From Pseudomonas putida (lineage in GTDB: Bacteria; Pseudomonadota; Gammaproteobacteria; Pseudomonadales; Pseudomonadaceae), in contig CP163498.1 of the NCBI GenBank assembly GCA_041071465.1, positions 2,700,001 through 2,764,000 on the forward strand: a stretch of DNA of 64,000 nucleotides, in the 5' to 3' direction. Positions 17,323 through 30,228 of this stretch are shown here, piece by piece. The notes below the pieces were generated by a model that ran no database searches, was not told the DNA's origin, and saw nothing but the letters and a program-made list of their open reading frames with translations. Every line of letters begins with the position of its first letter. Within the stretch, counting starts at the first letter, position 1. Made by a program: the position numbers and the translations under genes.

Positions 17323-17428
17323 TCGGCCGTTTGCAGACATCCATTTTTTTGAGTCGATAAGAGTAAGGTCGGGCAGGGGTCGAAGACCCACGTCCCGGGC
17401 TAACCTGAAGACCGTTTGAGGGCTTATC

Positions 17429-17899
17429 ATGCCAAGACGTCGTGTAGCAGCAAAACGTGAGATCCTTGACGATCCGAAGTACGGATCCCAGATCCTCGCC
17501 AAGTTCATGAACCACGTGATGGAAAGCGGCAAGAAGGCCGTAGCCGAGCGCATCGTTTACGGTGCCCTGGATACCGTCAAAGCACGCAAGAACAGCGACC
17601 CCCTGGAAATCTTCGAGAAAGCTCTCGACGCCATCGCTCCGCTGGTCGAAGTTAAGTCCCGTCGTGTAGGCGGTGCTACTTACCAGGTTCCGGTTGAAGT
17701 TCGTCCATCCCGTCGTAACGCTCTGGCAATGCGCTGGCTCGTAGACTACGCCCGCAAGCGCGGCGAGAAGTCGATGGCTCTGCGTTTGGCCGGCGAACTG
17801 CTGGATGCTGCCGAAGGCAAGGGTGCTGCAGTCAAGAAGCGTGAAGACGTTCACCGTATGGCTGAAGCCAACAAAGCGTTCTCGCACTACCGCTTCTAA
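17429..17899 (+). CDS. rpsG: 30S ribosomal protein S7
   Basis: S7 (156 aa) nucleates folding of the 16S rRNA head and contacts E-site tRNA. The conserved [19 protein letters not shown] start is present. The 106-nt gap after rpsL contains GC-rich inverted segments; in E. coli S7 represses its own translation by binding the corresponding intercistronic region, so the same is possible here. Confidence 0.97.
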   Translation: MPRRRVAAKREILDDPKYGSQILAKFMNHVMESGKKAVAERIVYGALDTVKARKNSDPLEIFEKALDAIAPLVEVKSRRVGGATYQVPVEVRPSRRNALAMRWLVDYARKRGEKSMALRLAGELLDAAEGKGAAVKKREDVHRMAEANKAFSHYRF

Positions 17900-17929
17900 T
17901 TCAAGCATCAATCATTTTGCGAGGGCTTT

Positions 17930-20074
<2,145 letters not shown>

Positions 20075-20101
20075 TCCCCTTTAGGCAAGAGGTTCACTGT
20101 C

Positions 20102-21295
20102 GTGGCTAAAGAAAAATTTGATCGTTCCCTTCCCCACGTTAACGTCGGCACCATCGGCCACGTTGACCACGGTAAGACCACTCTGACCGCAGCTCTGACT
20201 CGCGTTTGCTCCGAAGTTTTCGGTTCGGCAATCGTTGAGTTCGACAAGATCGACTCGGCTCCGGAAGAAAAAGCGCGCGGTATCACCATCAACACCGCTC
20301 ACGTTGAGTACAACTCGACCATTCGTCACTACGCTCACGTTGACTGCCCAGGTCACGCTGACTACGTGAAGAACATGATCACCGGTGCTGCCCAGATGGA
20401 CGGCGCGATCCTGGTTTGCTCGGCCGCCGATGGTCCGATGCCACAAACCCGTGAGCACATCCTGCTGTCCCGTCAGGTTGGCGTTCCGTACATCGTGGTC
20501 TTCCTGAACAAGGCTGACCTGGTAGACGACGCTGAGCTGCTGGAACTGGTCGAGATGGAAGTTCGCGACCTGCTGTCCACCTACGACTTCCCAGGCGACG
20601 ACACTCCGATCATCATCGGTTCCGCTCGTATGGCCCTGGAAGGCAAAGACGACAACGAAATGGGCACTACCGCTGTTAAGAAGCTGGTAGAGACTCTGGA
20701 CAGCTACATTCCTGAGCCAGTTCGTGCCATCGACCAGCCGTTCCTGATGCCGATCGAAGACGTATTCTCGATCTCGGGTCGTGGTACCGTTGTTACCGGT
20801 CGTATCGAGCGTGGTATCGTCCGCGTTCAGGATCCGCTGGAAATCGTTGGTCTGCGTGACACCACCACCACCACCTGCACCGGCGTTGAGATGTTCCGCA
20901 AGCTGCTGGACGAAGGTCGTGCTGGCGAGAACTGCGGCGTTCTGCTGCGTGGTACCAAGCGTGACGACGTTGAGCGTGGCCAGGTTCTGGTCAAGCCAGG
21001 TTCGGTCAAGCCGCACACCAAGTTCACCGCAGAAGTCTACGTTCTGTCGAAGGAAGAAGGCGGTCGTCACACTCCGTTCTTCAAAGGCTACCGTCCTCAG
21101 TTCTACTTCCGTACCACTGACGTGACCGGTAACTGCGAACTGCCGGAAGGCGTTGAAATGGTAATGCCAGGTGACAACATTCAGATGACTGTTACCCTGA
21201 TCAAGACCATCGCAATGGAAGACGGTCTGCGCTTCGCTATCCGTGAAGGCGGTCGTACCGTCGGCGCCGGCGTTGTGGCCAAAATCATCGAGTAA
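20102..21295 (+). CDS. tuf: Elongation factor Tu (copy 2, str operon)
   Basis: EF-Tu (397 aa) with GHVDHGKT at residues 19-26. It begins with GTG, unlike copy 1, and carries Leu at residue 10 where copy 1 has Pro. Nucleotide differences between copies cluster in the first ~80 and last ~250 nt; the centre is virtually identical. It ends the str operon ahead of a strong terminator. Confidence 0.98.
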
Positions 21296-21310
21296 TCACT
21301 CGACCGATTG

Positions 21311-21341
21311 AAAAAACCCCCGCTCAGCGGGGGTTTTTTTT
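21311..21341 (+). terminator. Intrinsic terminator of the str operon
   Basis: AAAAAACCCCCGC-TCA-GCGGGGGTTTTTTT: a textbook bidirectional hairpin with A and T tracts. Confidence 0.92.
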
Positions 21342-21347
21342 ATTGGG

Positions 21348-21376
21348 TTGACACTAAATGGGGGCGTCTATAGAAT
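21348..21376 (+). promoter_or_regulatory. Sigma-70 promoter of the S10 operon
   Basis: Perfect TTGACA (21348-21353), 17-nt spacer, TAGAAT (21371-21376), directly after the str terminator. The leader to rpsJ is only about 55 nt, too short for an E. coli-type L4-controlled S10 leader. Confidence 0.88.
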
Positions 21377-21436
21377 CACGCCTCCTTTTAGCGGGCGTAG
21401 TGCGTCCGTTGGGAACAGCCTGGAGTCTGAAATCCA

Positions 21437-21748
21437 ATGCAAAATCAGCAAATCCGTATCAGGTTGAAGGCTTTCGACCATCGCCTGATCGACCAATCCA
21501 CCCAGGAAATCGTGGAAACCGCGAAACGTACTGGTGCACAAGTGCGTGGTCCAATTCCACTGCCTACCCGCAAAGAGCGTTTCACCGTTCTGGTCTCTCC
21601 GCACGTCAACAAAGACGCGCGTGACCAGTACGAGATTCGCACTCATAAGCGTGTTCTGGACATCGTCCAGCCAACGGATAAAACCGTTGACGCGCTGATG
21701 AAGCTTGATCTGGCGGCAGGTGTGGAAGTACAGATCAGCCTCGGCTAA
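21437..21748 (+). CDS. rpsJ: 30S ribosomal protein S10 (NusE)
   Basis: S10 (103 aa) is a head protein of the 30S subunit and, as NusE, partners NusB and NusG in antitermination. The conserved [14 protein letters not shown] start and [15 protein letters not shown] loop are visible. First gene of the S10 operon. Confidence 0.97.
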
Positions 21749-21828
21749 GACTTCGGTCTAGTCGTGTAACGCTCTGAAATGGGCGGCCATAGCGGGTGAA
21801 AGCCCCGTACACTCATGAGGTTTACAAC

Positions 21829-22464
21829 ATGACTATTGGTGTAATCGGTCGCAAGTGCGGTATGACCCGCATTTTCACCGAAGAAGGTGTCTCCATTCCG
21901 GTCACGGTCATTGAGATCGAGCCGAATCGCGTCACCCAGTTCAAAACTGAAGAAACCGATGGCTACCGTGCAGTGCAAGTCACTGTCGGCGAGCGTCGTG
22001 CTTCGCGTGTGACTGCCGCTCAGGCAGGCCACTTCGCCAAGGCCAACGTTGCCGCTGGTCGCGGTGTTTGGGAGTTCCGTCTTGAAGAAGGCGATTTCCA
22101 GGCTGGCGATCTGATCAAAGCTGAACTCTTCACTGCAGGCCAGCTGGTTGACGTTACTGGTCAGTCCAAAGGTAAAGGCTTCGCCGGTACCATCAAGCGC
22201 TGGAACTTCCGTGGTCAGGACAACACCCACGGTAACTCCGTGTCGCACCGTGTTCCTGGTTCCATCGGCCAGTGCCAGACTCCTGGTCGTGTGTTCAAGG
22301 GCAAGAAGATGTCCGGTCACATGGGCGCCGAGCGCGTGACTGTTCAGTCCCTGGAAGTAGTTCGCGTAGACGCTGAACGCAACCTGCTGCTGATCAAGGG
22401 TGCCGTACCTGGCGCTACTGGCGGCGACGTGGTTGTACGTCCAGCTGTCAAGGCTCGCGGTTAA
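21829..22464 (+). CDS. rplC: 50S ribosomal protein L3
   Basis: L3 (211 aa) is an early-assembly protein whose loop reaches the peptidyl-transferase centre. The start at 21829 ([15 protein letters not shown]), preceded by ATGAGG, gives family length; an in-frame ATG at 21796 would add 11 unsupported residues. The [11 protein letters not shown] loop contains the Gln that is methylated in other bacteria. Confidence 0.97.
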
Positions 22465-22476
22465 GGGGAAACTGAC

Positions 22477-23079
22477 ATGCAACTTAATGTAAATGACGCT
22501 CAGGCGATCGAAGTTTCCGAACTGACTTTCGGTGGCGAATTCAACGAGACGCTGGTTCACCAAGCAGTCGTGGCCTACATGGCCGGCGGCCGTCAGGGTA
22601 CCAAGCAGCAGAAGACCCGTTCCGACGTGGCTGGTGGCGGTAAGCGCCCATGGCGTCAGAAGGGTACTGGTCGTGCTCGTGCTGGTACCACTCGTGGTCC
22701 GATCTGGCGTGGCGGTGGTGCAACCTTCGCAGCTCGCCCTCAAGATCACTCGCAAAAGCTCAACAAGAAGATGTACCGCGCAGCTCTGCGCTCCATCCTC
22801 GCTGAGCTGGTGCGTAGCGACCGTCTGGTCGTGGTTCAGGACTTCGCTGTTGAAGCACCGAAAACCAAAGATCTGCTGAACAAGCTGAACGGCATGGGTC
22901 TGAGCGACGTACTGATCGTCTCCGACGCTGTTGATCAGAACCTGTACCTGGCTGCTCGCAACCTGCCGCACGTCGACGTACGTGACGTACAGGGTTCCGA
23001 CCCGGTCAGTCTGATCGCATACGAGAAAGTGTTGATCACTGTCTCGGCCGTGAAGAAATTCGAGGAGCTGCTGGGATGA
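22477..23079 (+). CDS. rplD: 50S ribosomal protein L4
   Basis: L4 (200 aa) lines the exit tunnel with its long loop ([20 protein letters not shown], macrolide-related region) and in E. coli autoregulates the S10 operon. The last codons overlap rplW by 4 nt (ATGA). Confidence 0.97.
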   Translation: MQLNVNDAQAIEVSELTFGGEFNETLVHQAVVAYMAGGRQGTKQQKTRSDVAGGGKRPWRQKGTGRARAGTTRGPIWRGGGATFAARPQDHSQKLNKKMYRAALRSILAELVRSDRLVVVQDFAVEAPKTKDLLNKLNGMGLSDVLIVSDAVDQNLYLAARNLPHVDVRDVQGSDPVSLIAYEKVLITVSAVKKFEELLG

Positions 23080-23375
23080 ACCAGGAACGCGTATTTAAAG
23101 TCCTCCTTGGCCCGCACGTTTCCGAGAAGGCTACCGTTCTGGCTGAGAAAAAAGGCCAGTTCGTATTCAAGGTTGCTACCGATGCAACCAAGCTGGAAAT
23201 CAAGAAAGCTGTCGAAGGCCTGTTCAACGTAAAAGTTGAAAACGTGTCGACTGTTAACGTTCTGGGTAAAACCAAGCGTACCGCACGTGGTCTGGGCAAG
23301 CGTAATGACTGGAAGAAGGCGATCGTATCCCTTCAGCCAGGCCAAGATCTCGATTTCAGCAGCAGTGCTGAGTAA
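23076..23375 (+). CDS. rplW: 50S ribosomal protein L23
   Basis: L23 (99 aa) sits at the tunnel exit and docks trigger factor and [17 protein letters not shown] and the conserved [17 protein letters not shown] loop are present. The start overlaps the rplD stop, indicating coupled translation. Confidence 0.97.
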   Translation: MNQERVFKVLLGPHVSEKATVLAEKKGQFVFKVATDATKLEIKKAVEGLFNVKVENVSTVNVLGKTKRTARGLGKRNDWKKAIVSLQPGQDLDFSSSAE

Positions 23376-23389
23376 GGAAGGGGTGCATC

Positions 23390-24214
23390 ATGGCAATCGT
23401 TAAATGCAAACCGACTTCCCCTGGCCGCCGTTTCGTGGTCAAGGTGGTCAACAAGGAGCTGCACAAAGGCGCTCCTCACGCACCGCTGCTCGAGAAGAAA
23501 TCGAAGTCTGGTGGTCGTAACAACAATGGCCGCATTACCACTCGTCACGTTGGTGGTGGTCATAAGCAGCATTACCGTCTGGTCGACTTCCGTCGCAACG
23601 ACAAAGATGGCATTCCAGCCACTGTCGAGCGTATCGAATACGATCCAAACCGTACTGCTCACATCGCCCTGCTGTGCTATGCAGACGGTGAGCGTCGCTA
23701 CATCATCGCCCCTAAAGGCGTGAGCGCTGGTGACCAGCTGATCGCAGGTGCCCTGGCCCCAATCAAGGCCGGTAACTCCCTGCAACTGCGTAACATCCCA
23801 GTAGGTAGCACCATTCACGGCGTCGAACTGAAGCCGGGTAAAGGTGCTCAGATCGCTCGTTCCGCTGGTGCTTCGGCTCAGCTGATCGCTCGTGACGGCG
23901 TATACGTGACTCTGCGTCTGCGTTCCGGTGAGATGCGTAAAGTACTGGCTGAATGCCGTGCGACCCTGGGCGAAGTCTCGAACTCCGAGCACAGCCTGCG
24001 TTCGCTGGGTAAAGCTGGTGCCAAACGCTGGCGCGGCGTTCGCCCAACCGTTCGTGGCGTTGCCATGAACCCGGTTGACCACCCGCATGGTGGTGGTGAA
24101 GGTCGTACCTCCGGTGGTCGTCATCCGGTATCGCCATGGGGCTTCCCAACCAAGGGTGCTAAAACCCGTGGTAATAAGCGTACCGACAACATGATCGTCC
24201 GTCGTCGCAAGTAA
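23390..24214 (+). CDS. rplB: 50S ribosomal protein L2
   Basis: L2 (274 aa) is required for subunit association and peptidyl-transferase activity. It has the N-terminal [13 protein letters not shown] segment and the C-terminal signature [14 protein letters not shown] with the conserved His. Confidence 0.98.
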   Translation: MAIVKCKPTSPGRRFVVKVVNKELHKGAPHAPLLEKKSKSGGRNNNGRITTRHVGGGHKQHYRLVDFRRNDKDGIPATVERIEYDPNRTAHIALLCYADGERRYIIAPKGVSAGDQLIAGALAPIKAGNSLQLRNIPVGSTIHGVELKPGKGAQIARSAGASAQLIARDGVYVTLRLRSGEMRKVLAECRATLGEVSNSEHSLRSLGKAGAKRWRGVRPTVRGVAMNPVDHPHGGGEGRTSGGRHPVSPWGFPTKGAKTRGNKRTDNMIVRRRK

Positions 24215-24230
24215 CTAGAGGGATACGACA

Positions 24231-24506
24231 GTGCCACGTTCTCTGAAAAAAGGTCCTTTTATCGATCTTCACCTGTTGAAGAAGGTCGAAGTGGCGGTGG
24301 AGAAGAACGATCGCAAGCCAGTTAAAACCTGGTCGCGTCGCTCGATGATCCTGCCACAAATGGTCGGTCTGACCATCGCGGTTCACAACGGTCGCCAGCA
24401 TGTTCCAGTTCTCGTGAACGAAGACATGGTCGGCCACAAACTGGGCGAGTTCGCCGGTACCCGCACCTATCGCGGGCACGTGGCTGACAAGAAAGCCAAG
24501 CGTTAA
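24231..24506 (+). CDS. rpsS: 30S ribosomal protein S19
   Basis: S19 (91 aa), a head protein that contacts S13 and bridges to the large subunit. [17 protein letters not shown] and the C-terminal [12 protein letters not shown] signature are present. GTG start at 24231 after a GAGGGAT RBS. Confidence 0.97.
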
Positions 24507-24517
24507 GGGGTAAGGAA

Positions 24518-24850
24518 ATGGAAGTAGCCGCTAAGTTGTCGGGCGCTCGCATCTCCGCCCAGAAAGCCCGCTTGGTCGCCGACCAGATCCGCGGGAAGAA
24601 GGTGGGCGAAGCGCTCAACCTGTTGGCCTTCAGCAGCAAAAAAGCCGCTGAAATCATGAAGAAAGTCCTCGAGTCGGCCGTTGCCAACGCCGAACACAAC
24701 GAAGGCGCAGACGTTGATGACCTGAAGGTCTCCACCGTCTTCGTCAACGAAGGGCGTTCGCTGAAGCGCATCATGCCACGTGCCAAAGGCCGTGCTGATC
24801 GCATCGTCAAGCGGTCTTGCCATATCACTGTCAAGGTTGCGGACAAGTAA
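24518..24850 (+). CDS. rplV: 50S ribosomal protein L22
   Basis: L22 (110 aa). Its beta-hairpin, including [14 protein letters not shown] near the C-terminus, reaches the tunnel constriction opposite L4. Tight spacing (11 and 13 nt) on either side within the S10 operon. Confidence 0.97.
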
Positions 24851-24863
24851 CGGAGTCGATCAG

Positions 24864-25550
24864 ATGGGTCAGAAAGTACATCCCACTGGCATTCGCCTGG
24901 GAATCGTCAAGGAGCACACCTCCGTCTGGTACGCAGACGGTGCTACTTACGCAGATTACCTGTTGAAGGATCTGAAAACGCGTGAGTACCTCCAAGACAA
25001 ACTAAAAAGCGCGTCCGTAAGCCGTATCGATATTCATCGTCCGGCTCAAACTGCACGCATCACCATCCACACCGCTCGTCCCGGTATCGTTATCGGTAAG
25101 AAAGGTGAAGATGTCGAGAAGCTGCGTCAGGACCTGACCAAGCAGATGGGTGTGCCTGTGCACATCAACATCGAAGAGATCCGCAAGCCGGAACTCGACG
25201 CTATGCTGGTTGCGCAGAGCGTAGCTCAGCAGCTGGAACGCCGCGTAATGTTCCGTCGCGCCATGAAGCGCGCAGTACAGAACGCCATGCGTATTGGTGC
25301 CAAGGGCATCAAGATCCAGGTGAGCGGTCGTCTCGGCGGTGCTGAGATTGCTCGTACCGAGTGGTATCGCGAAGGTCGTGTGCCTCTGCACACCCTGCGT
25401 GCCGATATCGACTACAACACCTACGAAGCTCACACCACTTACGGTGTGATCGGTGTGAAGGTTTGGATCTTCAAAGGCGAAGTTATTGGTGGTCGCCAAG
25501 AAGAACTGAAACCACAAGCACCAGCGCCTCGTAAAAAAGCTGCTAAGTAA
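24864..25550 (+). CDS. rpsC: 30S ribosomal protein S3
   Basis: S3 (228 aa) is at the mRNA entry tunnel. The KH domain shows the GKKGED (GxxG) loop in [15 protein letters not shown]. The start at 24864 ([13 protein letters not shown]) gives normal length; an upstream in-frame ATG at 24780 lies inside rplV and is rejected. Confidence 0.97.
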   Translation: MGQKVHPTGIRLGIVKEHTSVWYADGATYADYLLKDLKTREYLQDKLKSASVSRIDIHRPAQTARITIHTARPGIVIGKKGEDVEKLRQDLTKQMGVPVHINIEEIRKPELDAMLVAQSVAQQLERRVMFRRAMKRAVQNAMRIGAKGIKIQVSGRLGGAEIARTEWYREGRVPLHTLRADIDYNTYEAHTTYGVIGVKVWIFKGEVIGGRQEELKPQAPAPRKKAAK

Positions 25551-25562
25551 GGGGTACGCCAA

Positions 25563-25976
25563 ATGTTGCAACCAAAGCGTACAAAATTCCGCAAGCAGAT
25601 GACTGGCCACAACCGTGGTCTGGCACTGCGCGGTAGCAAAGTCAGCTTCGGCGAATTCGCTCTGAAAGCTGTTGCTCGCGGTCGCCTCACCGCTCGCCAG
25701 ATCGAGTCCGCACGTCGTGCGCTGACCCGTCACGTTAAACGTGGCGGTAAGATCTGGATCCGTGTGTTCCCGGACAAGCCGATCTCCAAGAAGCCTCTCG
25801 AGGTTCGTATGGGTAAAGGTAAGGGCTCCGTGGAATACTGGGTTGCCCAGATTCAGCCAGGCAAAGTCCTGTACGAGATCGAGGGTGTTTCTGAAGAGCT
25901 GGCGCGCGAAGCTTTCGCCCTGGCTGCTGCAAAGCTGCCTCTCGCCACCTCCTTTGTTAAGCGGACGGTGATGTGA
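25563..25976 (+). CDS. rplP: 50S ribosomal protein L16
   Basis: L16 (137 aa) is near the A-site tRNA elbow. [16 protein letters not shown] and [12 protein letters not shown] are family signatures; the Arg of GHVKRGGK-type segments is present in [18 protein letters not shown]. The stop TGA overlaps the rpmC ATG by 1 nt. Confidence 0.97.
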
Positions 25977-26167
25977 TGAAAGCGAATGAACTTCGTGAAA
26001 AATCGGCACAGCAGCTGAACGAGCAACTGCTCGGCTTGCTGCGCGACCAGTTCAATCTGCGTATGCAGAAAGCAACTGGCCAGTTGGGGCAGTCGCACCT
26101 GCTCTCGCAAGTTAAGCGTGACATCGCTCGCGTGAAAACTGTGCTCAACCAGCAGGCAGGTAAGTGA
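25976..26167 (+). CDS. rpmC: 50S ribosomal protein L29
   Basis: L29 (63 aa) is a two-helix protein by the tunnel exit, next to L23. The start at 25976 ([14 protein letters not shown]) overlaps the rplP stop; a GTG codon one triplet earlier is not needed. Confidence 0.95.
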
Positions 26168-26169
26168 TC

Positions 26170-26436
26170 ATGGCTGAAGCTGAAAAAACCGTCCGTACGC
26201 TGACTGGCCGTGTCGTCAGCGACAAAATGGACAAGACCATCACCGTACTGATCGAGCGTCGCGTAAAGCACCCGATCTACGGTAAATACGTTAAGCGTTC
26301 GACTAAGCTGCACGCGCACGACGAATCCAACCAGTGCAAGATCGGCGACAAGGTTTCCATCCGTGAAACCCGTCCGCTGGCCAAGACCAAGTCCTGGGCA
26401 CTGGTTGAAGTCCTCGAACGCGCTGTTGAAGTCTAA
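26170..26436 (+). CDS. rpsQ: 30S ribosomal protein S17
   Basis: S17 (88 aa), an early 16S-binding OB-fold protein. [19 protein letters not shown] and [16 protein letters not shown] are the family signatures. The ATG at 26170 is 2 nt after the rpmC stop and gives family length; an ATC codon-linked ATT/ATG alternative two codons upstream is less likely. Confidence 0.95.
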   Translation: MAEAEKTVRTLTGRVVSDKMDKTITVLIERRVKHPIYGKYVKRSTKLHAHDESNQCKIGDKVSIRETRPLAKTKSWALVEVLERAVEV

Positions 26437-26459
26437 GGGCTAGGGGTCGGAGAAATTTT

Positions 26460-26828
26460 ATGATTCAGACTCAATCCATGCTCGATGTGGCCGATAACAG
26501 CGGCGCTCGTCGCGTCATGTGCATCAAGGTGCTCGGCGGTTCGCACCGTCGTTACGCCGGCATCGGTGACATCATCAAGGTTACCGTCAAGGAAGCAATT
26601 CCACGCGGTAAGGTCAAAAAAGGCCAAGTGATGACCGCTGTTGTCGTGCGCACCCGTCACGGTGTTCGTCGCGCTGACGGTTCCATCATTCGTTTCGACG
26701 GCAACGCTGCTGTTCTGCTGAACAACAAGCAAGAGCCGATCGGCACTCGCATCTTCGGGCCAGTGACCCGTGAACTTCGTACTGAGAAGTTCATGAAGAT
26801 CGTCTCGCTCGCCCCTGAAGTGCTGTAA
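26460..26828 (+). CDS. rplN: 50S ribosomal protein L14
   Basis: L14 (122 aa) forms an inter-subunit bridge and binds the silencing factor RsfS in other bacteria. It opens with the conserved [17 protein letters not shown]. It is the first gene of the classic spc group, here 23 nt after rpsQ with no visible promoter, so S10 and spc genes appear continuous. Confidence 0.97.
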
Positions 26829-26839
26829 GGAGATCCGAC

Positions 26840-27154
26840 ATGCAAAAGATTCGTCGTGACGACGAGATCATCGTGATCGCCGGCAAAGACAAAGGTAAGC
26901 GCGGTAAGGTGCTGAAGGTTCTCGCTGATGACCGTCTGGTCATCGGTGGTGTGAACCTGGTCAAGCGTCATACCAAGCCTAACCCGATGGCGGGCGTACA
27001 GGGCGGTATCGTCGAGAAAGAAGCGCCTCTGCACGCTTCCAACGTTGCCATCTTCAACGGCGAAACCAACAAGGCTGACCGCGTTGGTTTCAAAGTAGAA
27101 GACGGTAAAAAAATTCGTGTCTTCAAGTCGACCCAAAAAGCGGTTGATGCTTGA
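26840..27154 (+). CDS. rplX: 50S ribosomal protein L24
   Basis: L24 (104 aa), an assembly initiator with an N-terminal KOW motif ([20 protein letters not shown]). [15 protein letters not shown] is the family signature. Confidence 0.96.
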
Positions 27155-27174
27155 ACACTGCTAGGTAGAAGACC

Positions 27175-27714
27175 ATGGCACGACTGAAAGAGATTTACCG
27201 GAACGAAATCGCTCCTAAGCTTAAGGAAGAACTTAAGCTGTCGAACGTGATGGAAGTTCCGCGCGTTACCAAGATCACCCTGAACATGGGTCTGGGCGAA
27301 GCGATCGGCGACAAGAAAGTCATCGAGCACGCTGTTGCCGACCTGGAAAAGATCACCGGTCAAAAGCCGGTCGTGACTTTCGCTCGCAAATCCATCGCTG
27401 GCTTCAAAGTCCGCGAAGGCTGGCCGATCGGCGTCAAGGTGACCCTGCGTAGCGACAAGATGTACGAATTCCTGGACCGCCTGCTGGCGATCTCCCTGCC
27501 TCGGGTTCGCGACTTCCGCGGCCTGAATGCCAAGTCCTTCGATGGCCGTGGCAACTACAGCATGGGCGTGAAAGAGCAGATCATCTTCCCGGAAATCGAT
27601 TACGACAAGATCGATGCTCTGCGCGGTTTGGACATCACCCTGACCACCACTGCTCGTTCGGACGACGAAGGCCGCGCTCTGCTGCGTGCTTTCAAGTTCC
27701 CGTTCCGCAACTGA
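27175..27714 (+). CDS. rplE: 50S ribosomal protein L5
   Basis: L5 (179 aa) binds 5S rRNA and touches P-site t[19 protein letters not shown] and the [15 protein letters not shown] segment identify it, and the C-terminus [20 protein letters not shown] is conserved. Confidence 0.97.
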   Translation: MARLKEIYRNEIAPKLKEELKLSNVMEVPRVTKITLNMGLGEAIGDKKVIEHAVADLEKITGQKPVVTFARKSIAGFKVREGWPIGVKVTLRSDKMYEFLDRLLAISLPRVRDFRGLNAKSFDGRGNYSMGVKEQIIFPEIDYDKIDALRGLDITLTTTARSDDEGRALLRAFKFPFRN

Positions 27715-27727
27715 TTGGAGTAGGAAA

Positions 27728-28033
27728 ATGGCCAAGAAGAGCATGAAAAACCGCGAGCTGAAGCGTCAGCTCACGGTAGCCAAGTTCGCTAAGAAGCGTG
27801 CTGAGCTGAAAGCGACCATCGTCAACGTTAACGCCTCTCCAGAAGAGCGTTTCGCTGCCGTTGTCGCTCTGCAGAAGCAGCCGCGTGATGCCAGCGCTGC
27901 GCGTCTGCGCAACCGTTGCCGCCTGACCGGTCGTCCTCACGGTGTATACCGTAAGTTCGGCCTGGGCCGTAACATGCTGCGTCAAGCTGCAATGCGCGGT
28001 GACGTACCAGGTCTGGTTAAAGCCTCCTGGTAA
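27728..28033 (+). CDS. rpsN: 30S ribosomal protein S14 (zinc-free type)
   Basis: S14 (101 aa), the long zinc-independent form: the C-terminal [21 protein letters not shown] lacks the paired CxxC of the short zinc form. The start at 27728 ([13 protein letters not shown]) follows GGAGTAGG. It is followed by a terminator rather than directly by rpsH. Confidence 0.97.
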   Translation: MAKKSMKNRELKRQLTVAKFAKKRAELKATIVNVNASPEERFAAVVALQKQPRDASAARLRNRCRLTGRPHGVYRKFGLGRNMLRQAAMRGDVPGLVKASW

Positions 28034-28096
28034 TCGCTGCAGGCAAGATCCTGGTGGAAGGGGAGCAATCTTCCGACCGCCGGTGACCTTGCCATC

Positions 28097-28123
28097 AAAC
28101 AAGCCCCTATATGGGGCTTGTTT
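28097..28123 (+). terminator. Intrinsic terminator between rpsN and rpsH
   Basis: AAACAAGCCCC (28097-28107), loop TATAT, GGGGCTTGTTT (28113-28123), then CGTTTC. It is an 11-bp perfect stem inside what is a continuous operon in E. coli. Confidence 0.8.
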
Positions 28124-28146
28124 CGTTTCTGCCTTGTGTCTAGAAT
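28118..28146 (+). promoter_or_regulatory. Promoter for rpsH and downstream spc genes
   Basis: TTGTTT (28118-28123) lies in the 3' arm of the terminator stem, followed by a 17-nt spacer and TAGAAT (28141-28146), the same -10 hexamer as the S10 and tRNA-tuf promoters. A leader hairpin (CACCTGAG...CTCGGGTG, about 28155-28192) with a T6 loop stretch follows before rpsH. Confidence 0.65.
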
Positions 28147-28242
28147 GACCGGCTCACCTGAGCCTGGGTTTTTTGCCCAATCCGCTCGGGTGGTTGTCAT
28201 AGCCGCAAGGCTAATAATTCTTGTATCAGGAGCATCTAGCCC

Positions 28243-28635
28243 ATGAGTATGCAGGACCCGTTAGCGGACATGCTAACTCGCATCCGTAATGCCCAGATGG
28301 CTGAAAAGTCCGTCGTAAGCATGCCTTCCTCTACCCTGAAGGTCGCGGTTGCCAAAGTTCTGAAGGACGAAGGTTACATCGCTGGCTACCAGGTAACTGG
28401 TGAGGCCAAGCCTTCCCTGTCGATCGAACTGAAGTACTTCGAAGGCCGTCCGGTCATCGAGGAACTGAAGCGCTCCAGCCGTCCAGGCCTGCGCCAGTAC
28501 AAGGCCGTCACCGATCTGCCGAAAGTACGTGGCGGTCTGGGCGTGTCTATCGTCTCCACCAACAAAGGTGTGATGACTGATCGCGCTGCGCGCGCTGCCG
28601 GTGTCGGCGGCGAAGTTCTGTGCACAGTGTTCTAA
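28243..28635 (+). CDS. rpsH: 30S ribosomal protein S8
   Basis: S8 (130 aa), a primary 16S-binding protein and, in E. coli, the spc-operon translational repressor. [17 protein letters not shown] and the C-terminal [19 protein letters not shown] are conserved. It follows a 209-nt gap with its own promoter and a structured leader. Confidence 0.97.
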   Translation: MSMQDPLADMLTRIRNAQMAEKSVVSMPSSTLKVAVAKVLKDEGYIAGYQVTGEAKPSLSIELKYFEGRPVIEELKRSSRPGLRQYKAVTDLPKVRGGLGVSIVSTNKGVMTDRAARAAGVGGEVLCTVF

Positions 28636-28647
28636 GGGGGGATAGAC

Positions 28648-29181
28648 ATGTCTCGCGTCGCTAAGAACCCCGTTAAGCTGCCATCCGGTGTCGAAGTCAA
28701 ATTCGCTGGCCAGCAGCTTTCGGTGAAGGGTGCTAAAGGCACTCTCGAACTGAACGTTCACTCGTCTGTTGAAGTTACCGAAGAGTCTGGTGAGCTGCGT
28801 TTCGTCGCTCGCAATGGTGACCAGCAAGCTCGTGCCATGGCCGGTACTACCCGTGCCCTGGTCAACAACATGGTCCAAGGCGTAAGCCAAGGCTTCGAGC
28901 GTAAGCTCCAGCTGGTCGGTGTTGGTTACAAGGCACAGGCCAAGGGCACCGTCCTGAACCTGGCCCTGGGCTTCTCTCACCCAGTGGACTACGAACTGCC
29001 AGCCGGTATCACCGCTGAAACACCTAGCCAGACCGACATCCTGATCAAGGGTATCGATAAGCAGCTGGTAGGTCAGGTGGCCGCTGAAATCCGCGACTTC
29101 CGTCCGCCAGAGCCTTACAAAGGTAAAGGTGTGCGTTACGCGGACGAAGTAGTCCGTCGTAAAGAAGCCAAGAAGAAGTAG
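28648..29181 (+). CDS. rplF: 50S ribosomal protein L6
   Basis: L6 (177 aa), near the sarcin-ricin loop. Two repeated alpha/beta domains; the C-terminal signature [15 protein letters not shown] is present. Confidence 0.97.
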   Translation: MSRVAKNPVKLPSGVEVKFAGQQLSVKGAKGTLELNVHSSVEVTEESGELRFVARNGDQQARAMAGTTRALVNNMVQGVSQGFERKLQLVGVGYKAQAKGTVLNLALGFSHPVDYELPAGITAETPSQTDILIKGIDKQLVGQVAAEIRDFRPPEPYKGKGVRYADEVVRRKEAKKK

Positions 29182-29191
29182 GGCCTAGTAA

Positions 29192-29542
29192 ATGACCGAC
29201 AAAAAAGTTATTCGACTGCGTCGCGCTCGCAAAGCACGTCTCAAGATGCACGAACTCGAAGTCGTGCGCCTGTGCGTGTTCCGCTCCTCGCAGCACATCT
29301 ACGCCCAGGTCATTTCGGCCGACGGCAGCAAGGTTCTGGCAAGCGCCTCGACCTTGGACAAAGACCTGCGTGATGGCGCCACTGGCAACATCGACGCGGC
29401 CACTAAGGTTGGCAAGCTGGTAGCTGAGCGTGCGAAAGCCGCCGGTGTATCTCAAGTTGCCTTTGACCGTTCCGGCTTCAAGTACCATGGCCGCGTCAAA
29501 GCGCTGGCTGATGCTGCTCGTGAAGGCGGGCTGGAGTTCTAA
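29192..29542 (+). CDS. rplR: 50S ribosomal protein L18
   Basis: L18 (116 aa) binds 5S rRNA with L5 and L25. The N-terminus is basic and [26 protein letters not shown] is the conserved family end (shown in part). 10 nt after rplF and 3 nt before rpsE. Confidence 0.97.
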
Positions 29543-29545
29543 GTT

Positions 29546-30046
29546 ATGGCAAATAACGATCAAAAGCGCGACGAAGGCTACATCGAGAAGCTGGTTCAAG
29601 TTAACCGCGTTGCCAAAACCGTAAAAGGCGGCCGTATCTTCACCTTCACCGCGCTGACCGTGGTAGGTGATGGTAAAGGTCGTGTTGGCTTCGGCCGTGG
29701 CAAGTCGCGCGAAGTACCAGCCGCGATCCAGAAAGCCATGGAAGCTGCTCGCCGCAACATGATTCAGGTTGACCTGAAGGGCACCACCCTGCAGTACGCC
29801 ACCAAGGCTGCCCACGGCGCCTCGAAGGTTTACATGCAGCCTGCCTCGGAAGGTACCGGTATCATCGCCGGTGGCGCAATGCGTGCTGTCCTGGAAGTTG
29901 CTGGTGTTCAGAACGTTCTGGCCAAGTGCTACGGTTCGACCAACCCAGTGAACGTGGTTTACGCCACCTTCAAGGGTCTGAAAGCCATGCAATCTCCTGA
30001 ATCCATTGCTGCCAAGCGCGGCAAGAGCGTCGAGGAGATCTTCTGA
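29546..30046 (+). CDS. rpsE: 30S ribosomal protein S5
   Basis: S5 (166 aa) at the mRNA entry and decoding fidelity region. The N-terminal double-stranded RNA-binding fold starts [19 protein letters not shown], and [19 protein letters not shown] is a family signature. Confidence 0.97.
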   Translation: MANNDQKRDEGYIEKLVQVNRVAKTVKGGRIFTFTALTVVGDGKGRVGFGRGKSREVPAAIQKAMEAARRNMIQVDLKGTTLQYATKAAHGASKVYMQPASEGTGIIAGGAMRAVLEVAGVQNVLAKCYGSTNPVNVVYATFKGLKAMQSPESIAAKRGKSVEEIF

Positions 30047-30048
30047 TC

Positions 30049-30225
30049 ATGGCAACCGTAAAAGTAACGCTGATCAAGAGCGTCTCGGGCCGTCTGCCTA
30101 ACCACAAGTTGTGCGTTAAAGGCCTGGGTCTGCGTCGTATCGGTCACACTGTAGAAGTCCAGGATACTCCCGAGAACCGCGGGATGATCAACAAGGCTTA
30201 CTACATGCTGAAGGTCGAGGGCTAA
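30049..30225 (+). CDS. rpmD: 50S ribosomal protein L30
   Basis: A 58-aa protein translated from ATG 30049 to TAA 30223-30225, starting [16 protein letters not shown] and containing [17 protein letters not shown], the L30 signature. It lies 2 nt after rpsE and 3 nt before rplO, the canonical place for rpmD. Confidence 0.96.
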   Translation: MATVKVTLIKSVSGRLPNHKLCVKGLGLRRIGHTVEVQDTPENRGMINKAYYMLKVEG

Positions 30226-30228
30226 TCG

